NCBI GenBank assembly: GCA_046349435.1
Contig: JAXMCI010000048.1
Location: forward strand, 1-54,252
DNA: 54,252 nt
From: JAXMCI01 sp046349435
GTDB taxonomy: Bacteria > Pseudomonadota > Alphaproteobacteria > Dongiales > Dongiaceae
Reading direction: 5' to 3'
The notes beneath the pieces are model-generated. The model was given only the letters and a program-made list of their open reading frames with translations. It had not been told where the DNA came from and ran no database searches. A program made the position numbers and the translations under genes. Below, piece after piece: positions 17,103 to 24,600 of the stretch (its first letter is position 1; each line of letters opens with the position of its first letter).

Positions 17103-18053
17103 ATGGATCCCTTCTCCTTCGATCAACTTCGCGTGTTCCTGGCGATCGTCGATTCCGGCAGCTTCTCCGGCGCCGCCCGGCAGCTGCAGCGCGCCCAGTC
17201 GGCGGTGAGCTACGCCATCGCCAATCTCGAGGGCCAGCTGCGCGTCTCGCTGTTCGAGCGGGTCAACCAGCGGCCGCTGCTGACCCCGGCCGGGCGCGCC
17301 CTGCTCGCCGATGCGCGCAAGGTGCTGCAGGACGTCGACGCGCTGCGCGCCCGCGCCCGCGGCCTCGCCCAGGGGCTGGAGAGCGAGCTGTCGCTCGCCG
17401 TCGACCTGATGTTCCCGATGGCGGCGCTCGCCCCGGTGCTGGAGTCCTTCCGCGGCGCCTGGCCCACCGTCGCGCTGCGGCTGCAGGTCGCCGGCAGCGC
17501 CGTCGTCCCGCGGCTGGTGCTCGACGGCCGCTCGCGGCTGGGCATCTGCGCGGCGACCAACAGCGCGGTCGACGGGCTGCGGCGCGAGCCGCTCGAGCCG
17601 GTCGAGTTCACGCCGGTCGCCGCCGCCGCCCATCCGCTCGCCCGCGCCCCGCAGCCGGTCCCCACCGAGACGCTGCGCGAGCATCTCCAGCTGGTCTTCG
17701 GCGAGCAGCAGGCCAACGGCCGCAGCTATGCGGTGATCGCCACCCGCGTCTGGCAGGTCGCCGACCTCGCCGCCAAGCACACGCTGCTGCTCTCCGGGCT
17801 CGGCTGGGGCAACATGCCGCGGCACGTCGTCGAAGCCGACATCGCCGCCGGCCGGCTGGTCCGGCTCTGGCCGGCGGAGTGGACGGCCGGCCAGAACCTG
17901 CTGCCGATGCATCTCGTGCATCGCGCCGACGACGCGCTCGGCAAGGCGGCACGCTGGCTCGCCGACCAGCTCGGGGCCGGCGACGAGATCCCGGCCGACC
18001 ACCCGCTGCCGCGCGCCGCGACGGCGCGCCGGGACGGCACCGCGCTCGGCTGA
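17103..18053 (+). CDS. LysR family transcriptional regulator
   Basis: A 316-residue regulator. The helix-turn-helix is in residues 1-64 (FDQLRVFLAIVDSGSFSGAA, then AQSAVSYAIANLEGQL). An effector domain follows, from about residue 90 (ELSLAVDLMFPMAALAPVL). The variant AQSAVSYAI in the recognition helix is common in one alphaproteobacterial LysR subgroup. GLGWGNMPRHVVEADIAAGR is the conserved C-lobe motif in that subgroup. The target is unclear: nothing is divergent within 249 bp except ycjX, and the porin lies 272 bp downstream on the same strand. No operator could be defined. The ATG at 17103 gives the canonical length. Confidence 0.9.
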   Translation: MDPFSFDQLRVFLAIVDSGSFSGAARQLQRAQSAVSYAIANLEGQLRVSLFERVNQRPLLTPAGRALLADARKVLQDVDALRARARGLAQGLESELSLAVDLMFPMAALAPVLESFRGAWPTVALRLQVAGSAVVPRLVLDGRSRLGICAATNSAVDGLRREPLEPVEFTPVAAAAHPLARAPQPVPTETLREHLQLVFGEQQANGRSYAVIATRVWQVADLAAKHTLLLSGLGWGNMPRHVVEADIAAGRLVRLWPAEWTAGQNLLPMHLVHRADDALGKAARWLADQLGAGDEIPADHPLPRAATARRDGTALG

Positions 18054-18325
18054 CCGGCTGCTACCTGCGCGTGTTCCGGGCGGCGCCACCGCCGTGACGG
18101 CGACATGCGTTCCGTGCCGCTGCGGCCGTGCTTTCTGCTCCGCCTGCCATCAACCGGCGCGATGGAATCCATCGGTCTTTTCGCAATTCCGCGGCTCGCG
18201 GATCCCTGATGTGGTGCGCCCCACGATGCGCCGCGGCGAGGCAGCGGCAGCCCTCGCCGGCTGCGCCTCGCGGCGGACGCGAGCCAGCAGGCCCGGGGCC
18301 TGCGATCTCACAGAGGGGATGCGCA

Positions 18326-19468
18326 ATGCGACACTACCTGTTGGGCAGCACCGCGCTGGTCGCCGCGGGCTTGGCCGCCGGCCAGGCGCAGGCGGCCGAT
18401 CCGATCAAGCTCACCCTCGGCGGCTTCTACGGCGCGGCGGCCGGCGTCGAGATCGGCGGCGCGGACGGCGAGAACCGGCCCGGCAACGACCGCCAGACCG
18501 GCGCCTTCAAGCAGAACGTCGAGGTCCATTTCAACGGCTCGACCACGCTCGACAACGGCCTCACCGTCGGCGCCCATATCGAGCTCGAGGCCAACAACAC
18601 GCCCGGCCGCACCATCGACGAGGTCTACACCTACTTCAAGGGCGGCTTCGGCGAGTTCCGCTTCGGCGACACCAACGGCGCGGTCGGCAAGAGCTGCGTC
18701 GTCGATCCCGGCGAGATCACCAACAATTTCGGCCTGATCAGCCCGAACAACTCCTTCACCAACGTGGCGCGCGCCGGCACCGGCTCGGCCATCGGGCTCG
18801 GCGGCATCGGCAGCTGCGAGGACAGCATCGGCACCAAGGCGGTCTATTTCTCGCCGGTGTTCGGCGGCTTCCAGCTGGCGCTCTCCTATGCGCCGAACAG
18901 CAACAAGACGGCCGGCCCGGCCACCGGCACGGGATCGAACTCCGGCCCCAACCGCAACATCGCGGCGGGATATCTCAGCTACAATCACAGCTTCGGCGGC
19001 TTCAACCTGACCGCGGGCGGCGGCGCCGAGTACTATTTCGAGCCGGCCGATGGCGGCGGCAGCAACCAGCCGGCCTTCTACCAGGCCGGCCTGCAGGTCG
19101 GCTTCGGTCGCTTCGCCGTCGGCGCCTCGGGCGAGTACTACCAGAACTACAAGCGCACGCTCGCCGACCCCAGCGCCGGGGTCGCCGGCAATGCCGACGG
19201 CTGGCTGGCCACGGCCGGCGCCAGCTACGCGATCGACGCCTGGACGATCGGCCTGGAGGGCGCGCACGGCAACTTCCAGACCGACAAGATCAGCAACGTC
19301 GATACCTACAACTCAGTGTCGCTGCAGGGCACCTACAAGCTCGGGCCGGGCATCCGGCTGGAGGCCGAGGCGGCCTATTTCTGGTATCACGACGACCAGC
19401 ACACCAACGGCCTCAACGCCAGCGACAACTCGGCGTCGATCGGCCTCGGCTCCTACATCACCTTCTAG
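18326..19468 (+). CDS. Outer-membrane porin
   Basis: A 380-residue precursor with a signal peptide (MRHYLLGSTALVAAGLAAGQ, ending AQAA, cleavage near residue 23). It is followed by alternating-hydrophobicity beta-barrel sequence such as LTLGGFYGAAAGV, GLTVGAHIELEA and FGEFRFGDTNGAVG, and it ends in Phe after GLGSYITF, the C-terminal signature read by the BAM machinery. It resembles the general porins of Rhodospirillales. The two Cys (in KSCVVD and GSCEDS) could form a loop disulfide. The frame is open further upstream, but the ATG at 18326 follows AGAGGGG (18312-18318) and gives a proper signal peptide. A palindrome, GATGGA-A-TCCATC, lies at 18161-18173. A strong hairpin follows the stop. Confidence 0.9.
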   Translation: MRHYLLGSTALVAAGLAAGQAQAADPIKLTLGGFYGAAAGVEIGGADGENRPGNDRQTGAFKQNVEVHFNGSTTLDNGLTVGAHIELEANNTPGRTIDEVYTYFKGGFGEFRFGDTNGAVGKSCVVDPGEITNNFGLISPNNSFTNVARAGTGSAIGLGGIGSCEDSIGTKAVYFSPVFGGFQLALSYAPNSNKTAGPATGTGSNSGPNRNIAAGYLSYNHSFGGFNLTAGGGAEYYFEPADGGGSNQPAFYQAGLQVGFGRFAVGASGEYYQNYKRTLADPSAGVAGNADGWLATAGASYAIDAWTIGLEGAHGNFQTDKISNVDTYNSVSLQGTYKLGPGIRLEAEAAYFWYHDDQHTNGLNASDNSASIGLGSYITF

Positions 19469-19494
19469 CCAATCGCAGCCCTGCCGCGCTGCCG

Positions 19495-19522
19495 GGGAGA
19501 GGATGGACCGCCATCCTCTCCC
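19495..19522 (+). terminator. Rho-independent-type terminator of the porin gene
   Basis: A perfect 12-bp stem: GGGAGAGGATGG (19495-19506), loop ACCG, then the complementary arm (19511-19522), followed by TTCCTCATT. It starts 27 bp after the porin stop codon, the expected place for a terminator of a highly expressed gene. Confidence 0.8.
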
Positions 19523-19720
19523 TTCCTCATTGCAGGATCGCCGTCCTACCGCGGCCATCCGCCGGCGCGATCGCGGCGATCGAACTTATGCGAATTGACC
19601 GGCTCGCGCCCGGCGCGAGACGGTGCAGCAGGCGATTTTCCCTTCGCCTGGATTCCCTTTCCAGATCGGCTCGCCCCGGGCCCGTCCCGCCGGCGAGCCG
19701 CCTTCTCTTGCGGGAACCGC

Positions 19721-20194
19721 TCAGGGCGCGGGCCGCAGCTGGCCGCGGATCTCGCCGTCGGGATGCATCCGCGTGTCGATCTCGACGTACCAGCGCCCGG
19801 CCGCCAGCGCGGCGAGCTGGCCGGCGTCGAGCGGCGCCGAGCCCTCGATCGGGCTGGCCAGTCCGGCAACGCCCGCATCCAGCACCGCCGGCGCCACCGT
19901 GCCGGGCGCGGCCGGCCCGTGGAAGCGCGCGGCGGTGATCACCGCGCTGAGGCCGCGATGCTCGATGCGCCAGTGCAGCGTGCGGTCGCCGTCGAGCGTC
20001 AGCAGCGCCCGGCCGGTGCCGATGCTGGCGGTCGGCGGCACGGTCTGCGGCCCGGTCAGGGTCGCCTCGAACTCGGTCGCCGCCGCCGCGGGCTGCGGCC
20101 CGGGTGGCGCCCGGGGCCGGCGCGGGCGGCGGCGAGGCCGCGCAGGCCGCGCCGGCCAGCGGCAGAAGCAGGGCGGCAGCCCGCGCCATGGCAC
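19721..20194 (-). CDS. CHRD domain protein, apparently frameshifted near the N-terminus
   Basis: The C-terminal 120 residues are a CHRD domain: FEATLTGPQTVPPTASIGTG, RTLHWRIEHRGLS, then WYVEIDTRMHPDGEIRGQL. CHRD domains occur in secreted proteins in many bacteria; their role is unknown. In this frame the N-terminus is an improbable Arg/Pro-rich string. Another frame, beginning at the ATG at 20198, encodes a good export signal (MRAMARAAALLLPLAGAACA, then ASPPPAPAPG) and runs out exactly where the CHRD frame becomes sensible, near 20090-20115. The simplest reading is one gene, 20198 to 19721, with a one-base indel in a GC-rich run: either a real mutation or a consensus error. The following minus-strand gene upstream also encodes an exported protein. 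Confidence 0.65.
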   Translation of the reverse strand: MPWRGLPPCFCRWPARPARPRRRPRRPRAPPGPQPAAAATEFEATLTGPQTVPPTASIGTGRALLTLDGDRTLHWRIEHRGLSAVITAARFHGPAAPGTVAPAVLDAGVAGLASPIEGSAPLDAGQLAALAAGRWYVEIDTRMHPDGEIRGQLRPAP

Positions 20195-20225
20195 GCATCC
20201 TCGTCCTCCTCGGTCGGTTGCGACT

Positions 20226-20591
20226 CTACTCGTCGACGCCGGGCAGCACGCAGGACCCGACGATGGTCCATTGCACGCGCGCCTCGGCCCACGGGCCGCG
20301 GGTCTGCTCGGTGCCGAGCGGCTGCACCGCCACCCGCGGCTCGCCCGACGGCTTGCACGGGCTCATGCAGTAGCGCCCCGCCGAATCCATGACGGCGGCG
20401 GCGACCTGCCGGGCCTGGCGGCTGGCATCCGCCATGGCCCTGCCGGCGTCGCCGGTGCCGGGATAGGATTCGCGCGCCGTGCCGCGCGCCAGCGGGCAGT
20501 TCTCGCAGGGGCAGGAGAGCGGCGCCGCGGCGGCGGGCGCGATCAGCGCGCCGGCCAGCAGCAGCAGGCACGCGGCCCAGGCTCTCGGCAT
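20226..20591 (-). CDS. Small exported cysteine-rich hypothetical protein
   Basis: A 121-residue protein with a signal peptide (MPRAWAACLLLLAGALIAPA, cleavage near AAA). The mature part holds six Cys: the cluster CPCENC just after cleavage, then YCMSPC and a late GSC. The pattern suggests disulfides or a metal site in the periplasm. I recognise no family. The ATG at 20591 is preceded by GGAGGT with ideal spacing, while the open frame upstream of it is Arg-rich and unlikely to be translated. It is 27 bp upstream of the CHRD gene on the same strand, so the two exported proteins may be co-expressed. Confidence 0.7.
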   Translation of the reverse strand: MPRAWAACLLLLAGALIAPAAAAPLSCPCENCPLARGTARESYPGTGDAGRAMADASRQARQVAAAVMDSAGRYCMSPCKPSGEPRVAVQPLGTEQTRGPWAEARVQWTIVGSCVLPGVDE

Positions 20592-20743
20592 GTTCGCGAC
20601 CTCCGCTTCACCCACCGCCGCGACCGGCCCGGCGCGCAACAGGCAGCGCACAGGCGTGGCCGCGTCGTCCGGCTCTAACCGCCGCGGCCGGGATCGGGTT
20701 CCCCGGCGCTGGAACCATCGGGATGCCCGGCCCTTGAGCGAGC

Positions 20744-21073
20744 ATGAACGACGCAGAGGACAACGCGGCGCCACGCCCGGACCCGGCGGATCCGCCCGTC
20801 GGCGGCAGCCGCCCTGGCAATCGAGGACGGGCCGGCAGTCGAGGAAGGCCGAAGGCCGAGGCGCGCCGGGAGCCCGCGACGGCGCCGAGCGCCGCGACGC
20901 GCACCGCCGCGGTGGTGCGCGCCCTGTCGCTGCTCGCCGCCGCCGCGCACTATGCGCACCGGGTGATCGATTCCGCCGCGCTCTCGGCCGAGGACTGGCG
21001 GGATGCGGAACTGGCCCGCGTCATGGCGGAGCTGCGCGAGGCGGGCGAGCGGATCGAGGAAATCTTGCCTTAG
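20744..21073 (+). CDS. Small hypothetical protein
   Basis: A 109-residue protein of unknown function. The first 45 residues are Pro/Arg/Gly rich and probably disordered; the remainder (TRTAAVVRALSLLAAAAHYA, then AELARVMAELREAGERIEEI) should be helical and may be amphipathic. No signal peptide is present. It is divergent from the Cys-rich exported protein, with 152 bp between starts. The coding assignment rests on the regular third-position bias and the helical C-terminus, so it is moderate only. Confidence 0.5.
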   Translation: MNDAEDNAAPRPDPADPPVGGSRPGNRGRAGSRGRPKAEARREPATAPSAATRTAAVVRALSLLAAAAHYAHRVIDSAALSAEDWRDAELARVMAELREAGERIEEILP

Positions 21074-21234
21074 CTGCGGCAATTCGCCGGGGTCCATCAC
21101 ATTGTTGCCACAGCCCGCCGCAGCGCGACAGGGCATGCTGGATGCGGTCGGAGAGGACGACGACGCTCCGCCACGATCCGCCGCAGGGGGCCGCAGGATC
21201 GTGCGGGGAGCGCCGCCAGGCAGGAGGTGGCCCC

Positions 21235-21471
21235 ATGACGCTGACGAACTACATGATCCGCAACGACGAGGATCGCTGGACCGTGCATCGCGAGGCGCAG
21301 CTGGTCGGCGTCGTGCCGACCCAGCGCGAGGCGGTCGACCTCGCGCTCCTCACCGCCACCCAGGCGACCCGCAAGGGCATCTCCTCGCAGATCCGCATCG
21401 ACTACGGCCGCGGCCGCCCGCCGGTCAGCCTGCCGCTGGTCGAGCCGCGCAGCTGGAGCTCCGGAGCCTGA
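21235..21471 (+). CDS. Small hypothetical protein, DUF2188-like appearance
   Basis: A 78-residue protein. The ATG at 21235 is preceded by CAGGAGG (21221-21227) with ideal spacing, so translation is likely even though the frame is open further upstream. The pattern of a short beta hairpin (YMIRNDEDRWTVHREAQLVG), a helix with regular Ala (PTQREAVDLALLTATQATR) and a final strand (SQIRIDYGRG) resembles small DUF2188-type proteins; this is a resemblance in layout, not a secure assignment. It lies 161 bp after the previous small gene, on the same strand, and a dispersed inverted repeat follows. Confidence 0.6.
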   Translation: MTLTNYMIRNDEDRWTVHREAQLVGVVPTQREAVDLALLTATQATRKGISSQIRIDYGRGRPPVSLPLVEPRSWSSGA

Positions 21472-21504
21472 AGAGAGCCGGCGCCGCGGTGCGTGCAGCC
21501 TGAT

Positions 21505-21595
21505 CCTTCGACAAGCTGAGGATGAGGCGCCTCGCGGATCGCGCGCGCTCCCTCTAACCTCGTCCTGAGCCCGTCGAAGGGCGAGGTCGGCACGG
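21505..21595. repeat. Dispersed intergenic repeat, copy 1 (with inverted arm)
   Basis: Arms at 21505-21527 (CCTTCGACAAGCTGAGGATG and on) and 21558-21580 pair in 19 of 23 positions. The right arm continues into a 40-bp unit (21556-21595) containing GTCGAAGGGCGAGGTCGGCA. The same unit occurs inverted at 33398-33436 and, split, at 45117-45435. It lies between convergent genes, as expected of a REP-like extragenic element. Confidence 0.8.
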
Positions 21596-21622
21596 CAGCG
21601 CGGCTGCTTTCCTGATCGGCCG

Positions 21623-23071
21623 CTACGCCACCGGGTCGATCGGCGTCTCCAGGCCGAGCTGCGCCTCGAGGATCTCGGCGGCGTCGAGCGCGAGGTCCTC
21701 GCGGAAGCGGCCGGCGATCAGCTGCACGCCCACGGGCAGGCCGAGCGGCGCGTCGGCGACCGCGACCGTGCCGGTCGGCACGGCGACCGCCGGCAATCCC
21801 AGCAGGTTGACCGCGACCATCAGCGCCTGCATCTCGAGCTGGTGCAGCATCGCCTCGAGGTCGCGGGTGTCGAAGCCGATCGGGAAGGCGAGGTCGCCGG
21901 AATTCGGTCCCAGCACCAGCGGGTAGCGCTCGAGGAAGACCGACCAGGCGCGGCGCTCGCTGCGCATCTTCGAGAGCACCCGGAGATAGCCGGCGAGGTC
22001 GACCGGCGGCACCGCGTCCATGAACAGGCTGTTGACCCGCTTGACGCCCTCGTCGGCGAAGCGCTCCAGCACCGGCCAGCCGAGATGGCGCGTGTCGGTC
22101 GAGCCGATCGCCGCCCACAGCGCCGCCGCCTCGGCGATCGGCGGCGTCGCCACGGGCTCGACCTGGTAGCCGGCCTCGGCCAGCGCCGCCGCGGCGTCGC
22201 GCAGCGTGCGCTCGATCGCCGGATGAACGTGCAGGCCGGGCGCCTCGGTGACCAGCGCGACGCGGATCGGCCGCGGCGGCGGCGGTCCCTGCAGCGGCGC
22301 CGGCACCCAGCCGGGGTCGCGCGCATCGCCGGCGGCGAGCGGGCCGAAGCCCAGCCGCAGGTCGCGCACCCGCCGCGCCAGCAGCCCGTTGACCGAGATC
22401 AGCGGCCCCGCCGGCCCGCCCTCCTCGAAGGCGCTCGGGTTGAAGGAGGGCACCCGGCCCTGGGTCGGGCGCAGCCCGGCGACGCCGCAGCAATAGGCGG
22501 GGTAGCGGATCGAGCCGCCGAGGTCGTTGCCATGCGCCAGCGCGCCGATGCCGGTGGCCAGCGCCGCCGCCGCGCCGCCCGAGGAGCCGCCGGCGGTGCG
22601 CAGCCGCGACCACGGGTTCCAGCTGCGCCCGAACACCGCGTTGTCGGTGTCCCAGCGCGAGGAGAAGGCCGGCGTGTTGGTGCGGCCGATCATGACCGCC
22701 CCGGCGCGCCGCCAGTTGGCCACCACCGGGCTGTCCTCGGCGGCGATGCGCTGCCGCCCGGCCGGCACGCCGTCGACCGTCGCCTGGCCGGCCTGGTCGA
22801 CATTGTCCTTGATCGTCACCGGCACGCCGTGCAGGGGCCCGAGCGGGGCGCCGCGGCGGCGCGCCGCGTCGGCCGCCTCGGCCGCCGCCAGCGCCTCGTC
22901 GCCGAGCACGGCGACCACCGCATTGACCTGCGGATTGACGGCCGCCAGCCGGTCGAGGCAGGCCTGCGTCGCCTCGCGGCTGGAGAGCGCGCCGAGCCGG
23001 ATCGCCTCGGCCAGGTCGACGGCGTCCCAGCGCCACGGCTCGGCCGGCAGATGGCGAAAGCGCGTCGTCAT
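21623..23071 (-). CDS. Amidase (amidase-signature family)
   Basis: A 482-residue hydrolase. The Ser-cisSer-Lys triad is complete and spaced as in the family: K88 in VTIKDNV, S163 in RTAGGSSGG and S187 in NDLGGSIRYPA (Lys to cis-Ser 75 residues, cis-Ser to Ser 24). It cleaves an amide or related bond; the substrate is not predictable. Its ATG overlaps the stop of the upstream amidase gene by 4 bp (ATGA), so the two are translationally coupled. Together they lie divergent from a complete peptide-type ABC importer, implying that the imported compound is their substrate. GatA function is unlikely because no gatB or gatC is adjacent. Confidence 0.92.
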   Translation of the reverse strand: MTTRFRHLPAEPWRWDAVDLAEAIRLGALSSREATQACLDRLAAVNPQVNAVVAVLGDEALAAAEAADAARRRGAPLGPLHGVPVTIKDNVDQAGQATVDGVPAGRQRIAAEDSPVVANWRRAGAVMIGRTNTPAFSSRWDTDNAVFGRSWNPWSRLRTAGGSSGGAAAALATGIGALAHGNDLGGSIRYPAYCCGVAGLRPTQGRVPSFNPSAFEEGGPAGPLISVNGLLARRVRDLRLGFGPLAAGDARDPGWVPAPLQGPPPPRPIRVALVTEAPGLHVHPAIERTLRDAAAALAEAGYQVEPVATPPIAEAAALWAAIGSTDTRHLGWPVLERFADEGVKRVNSLFMDAVPPVDLAGYLRVLSKMRSERRAWSVFLERYPLVLGPNSGDLAFPIGFDTRDLEAMLHQLEMQALMVAVNLLGLPAVAVPTGTVAVADAPLGLPVGVQLIAGRFREDLALDAAEILEAQLGLETPIDPVA

Positions 23072-24480
23072 GCGCGGCCTCGCGGCGCGGCCGGCCAGGG
23101 GCGCTGCGCCGGGCGCAGCTGCTCCCAGGCGCGGGCCAGCCGCAGCACGCCGAGATCGTCGAAGCGCCGGCCCACGATCTGCAGCCCGATCGGCAGGCCC
23201 GCGGCGCTGTAGCCGGCATTGATCGAGACCGCCGGCTGCTCCGACATGTTGAAGGCGACGGTGAAGGCGATGTGCTCGAAGGGCCGGCCGGGATCGTCGG
23301 TCGGGCAGGGCAGCGCGGCGGCGAAGGCCGGCAGCGGCGCGGTCGGCGACAGCACGTAGTCGTAGGGCCGGCAGGCCGCCACCGTCGCGGCGCGCATCAC
23401 CATGATCTGGCTGAAGCCGTCGAACAGCGAAGCGGCGTCGAGCCCGGCGGCGGCGCCGGCCCAGGCGCGGATGAAGGGCAGCACGCGCTCGCGCCGCTCC
23501 GCCGGCAGCTTCGACAGGTCGGCCCAGGCCCGCATCCGCCAGAAGCGGTCGAGCCCGTCGAGCATCGCCGGGGTCAGGAACGGCGCCATCGGCTCGACGA
23601 CGGCGCCGGCCGCGGCGAAGCGCGCCGCCGCCGCCTCGATCGCCGCGCGCACCTCGGGCTCGGCCGGCAGCCCGAGCCCGGCATCGAGCAGCAGCCCGAG
23701 CCTGAGCCCCTGCACCGGGCGCTCGAGATCGCCCCAGGGCAGCGCCTGGAACGGCAGGCTCATATGGTCGCGCTCGTCGGGCTGGCTCAGCACCTCCATC
23801 AGCAGCGCCGCGTCGGCCACCGTGCGGGTCATCGGCCCGGCGACCCGGCCGATATAGGGCGGGTCGATCGGCACCCGGCCGAGGCTGGGCTTGAGCCCGA
23901 CGATGCCGCACCACCCGGCCGGCAGGCGGACCGAGCCGCCGATGTCGGTGCCGACATGCAGCGGGCCGTAGCCGGCGGCAGCCGCCGCCCCCGCCCCGGC
24001 GCTGGAGCCGCCCGGGTTGGCGGCGAGGTCCCACGGGTTGCGGGTCAGCGGGTGGAAGCTGGAGAGGCCGGAGGACAGCATGCCGTAGTCGGGCATGGTG
24101 GTCTTGCCGAGGATCACCGCGCCGGCCTCGCGCAGCCGTGCCGCCGGCGGCGCGTCGGCCGCCGCCGGGGCCAGCGCGGTCGCCGCCGTGCCGAGCGGCA
24201 CCGGCACGCCCTGTGTCGCGATGTTCTCCTTGATCATCGCCGGCACGCCGTCGACCGCGCCCTGCGGCGCCCCCTGCCGCCAGCGCGCCTCGGCCGCCGC
24301 CGCCGCCGCCAGGGCGGCCTCGGCGTCGAGCGCATAGGTCGCGCGCAGCGCCGGCTCCCACGCGGCGATCCGCTCGAGCACGGCGCGGGTCGCCTCGACC
24401 GGCGACAGCGAGCGCCGGCGGTAGAGCTCGACCAGCTCGGTCGCGGCAAGGTCGGGGATCTCGGTGGCGGACAGGCTCAA
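23068..24480 (-). CDS. Amidase (amidase-signature family)
   Basis: A 470-residue second amidase, paralogous to the next gene but not a recent duplicate. The triad is K84 (MIKENIA), S159 (NPGGSSAGAG) and S183 (TDIGGSVRLPA), with canonical spacing. The start is a judgement: a TTG at 24480 sits 6 nt after a perfect GGAGGAG (24487-24493) and yields MSLSATEIPDLAATELVELY, the family-typical N-terminus. The in-frame ATG at 24513 has no Shine-Dalgarno. It is first in a two-gene operon with the downstream amidase (4-bp overlap) and is divergent from the ABC substrate-binding protein gene, about 120 bp between starts, so a shared control region is likely. Confidence 0.92.
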   Translation of the reverse strand: MSLSATEIPDLAATELVELYRRRSLSPVEATRAVLERIAAWEPALRATYALDAEAALAAAAAAEARWRQGAPQGAVDGVPAMIKENIATQGVPVPLGTAATALAPAAADAPPAARLREAGAVILGKTTMPDYGMLSSGLSSFHPLTRNPWDLAANPGGSSAGAGAAAAAGYGPLHVGTDIGGSVRLPAGWCGIVGLKPSLGRVPIDPPYIGRVAGPMTRTVADAALLMEVLSQPDERDHMSLPFQALPWGDLERPVQGLRLGLLLDAGLGLPAEPEVRAAIEAAAARFAAAGAVVEPMAPFLTPAMLDGLDRFWRMRAWADLSKLPAERRERVLPFIRAWAGAAAGLDAASLFDGFSQIMVMRAATVAACRPYDYVLSPTAPLPAFAAALPCPTDDPGRPFEHIAFTVAFNMSEQPAVSINAGYSAAGLPIGLQIVGRRFDDLGVLRLARAWEQLRPAQRPWPAAPRGRA

Positions 24481-24600
24481 GCGCGGCTCCTCCGGGCAGT
24501 CGCCGTCAGGCATGGCGTTCGCGACGACGGCGGCGCATGATAGGCTGGCAGCCGCCGCGGACGGAAGCGGCCGGCGGGTCGCTGTTCGACGGAGGATGTG

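Noticed and set aside
21623..23071. GatA subunit of glutamyl-tRNA amidotransferase
   Set aside because: No gatB or gatC is adjacent, a second amidase is coupled to it, and the context is a transporter.
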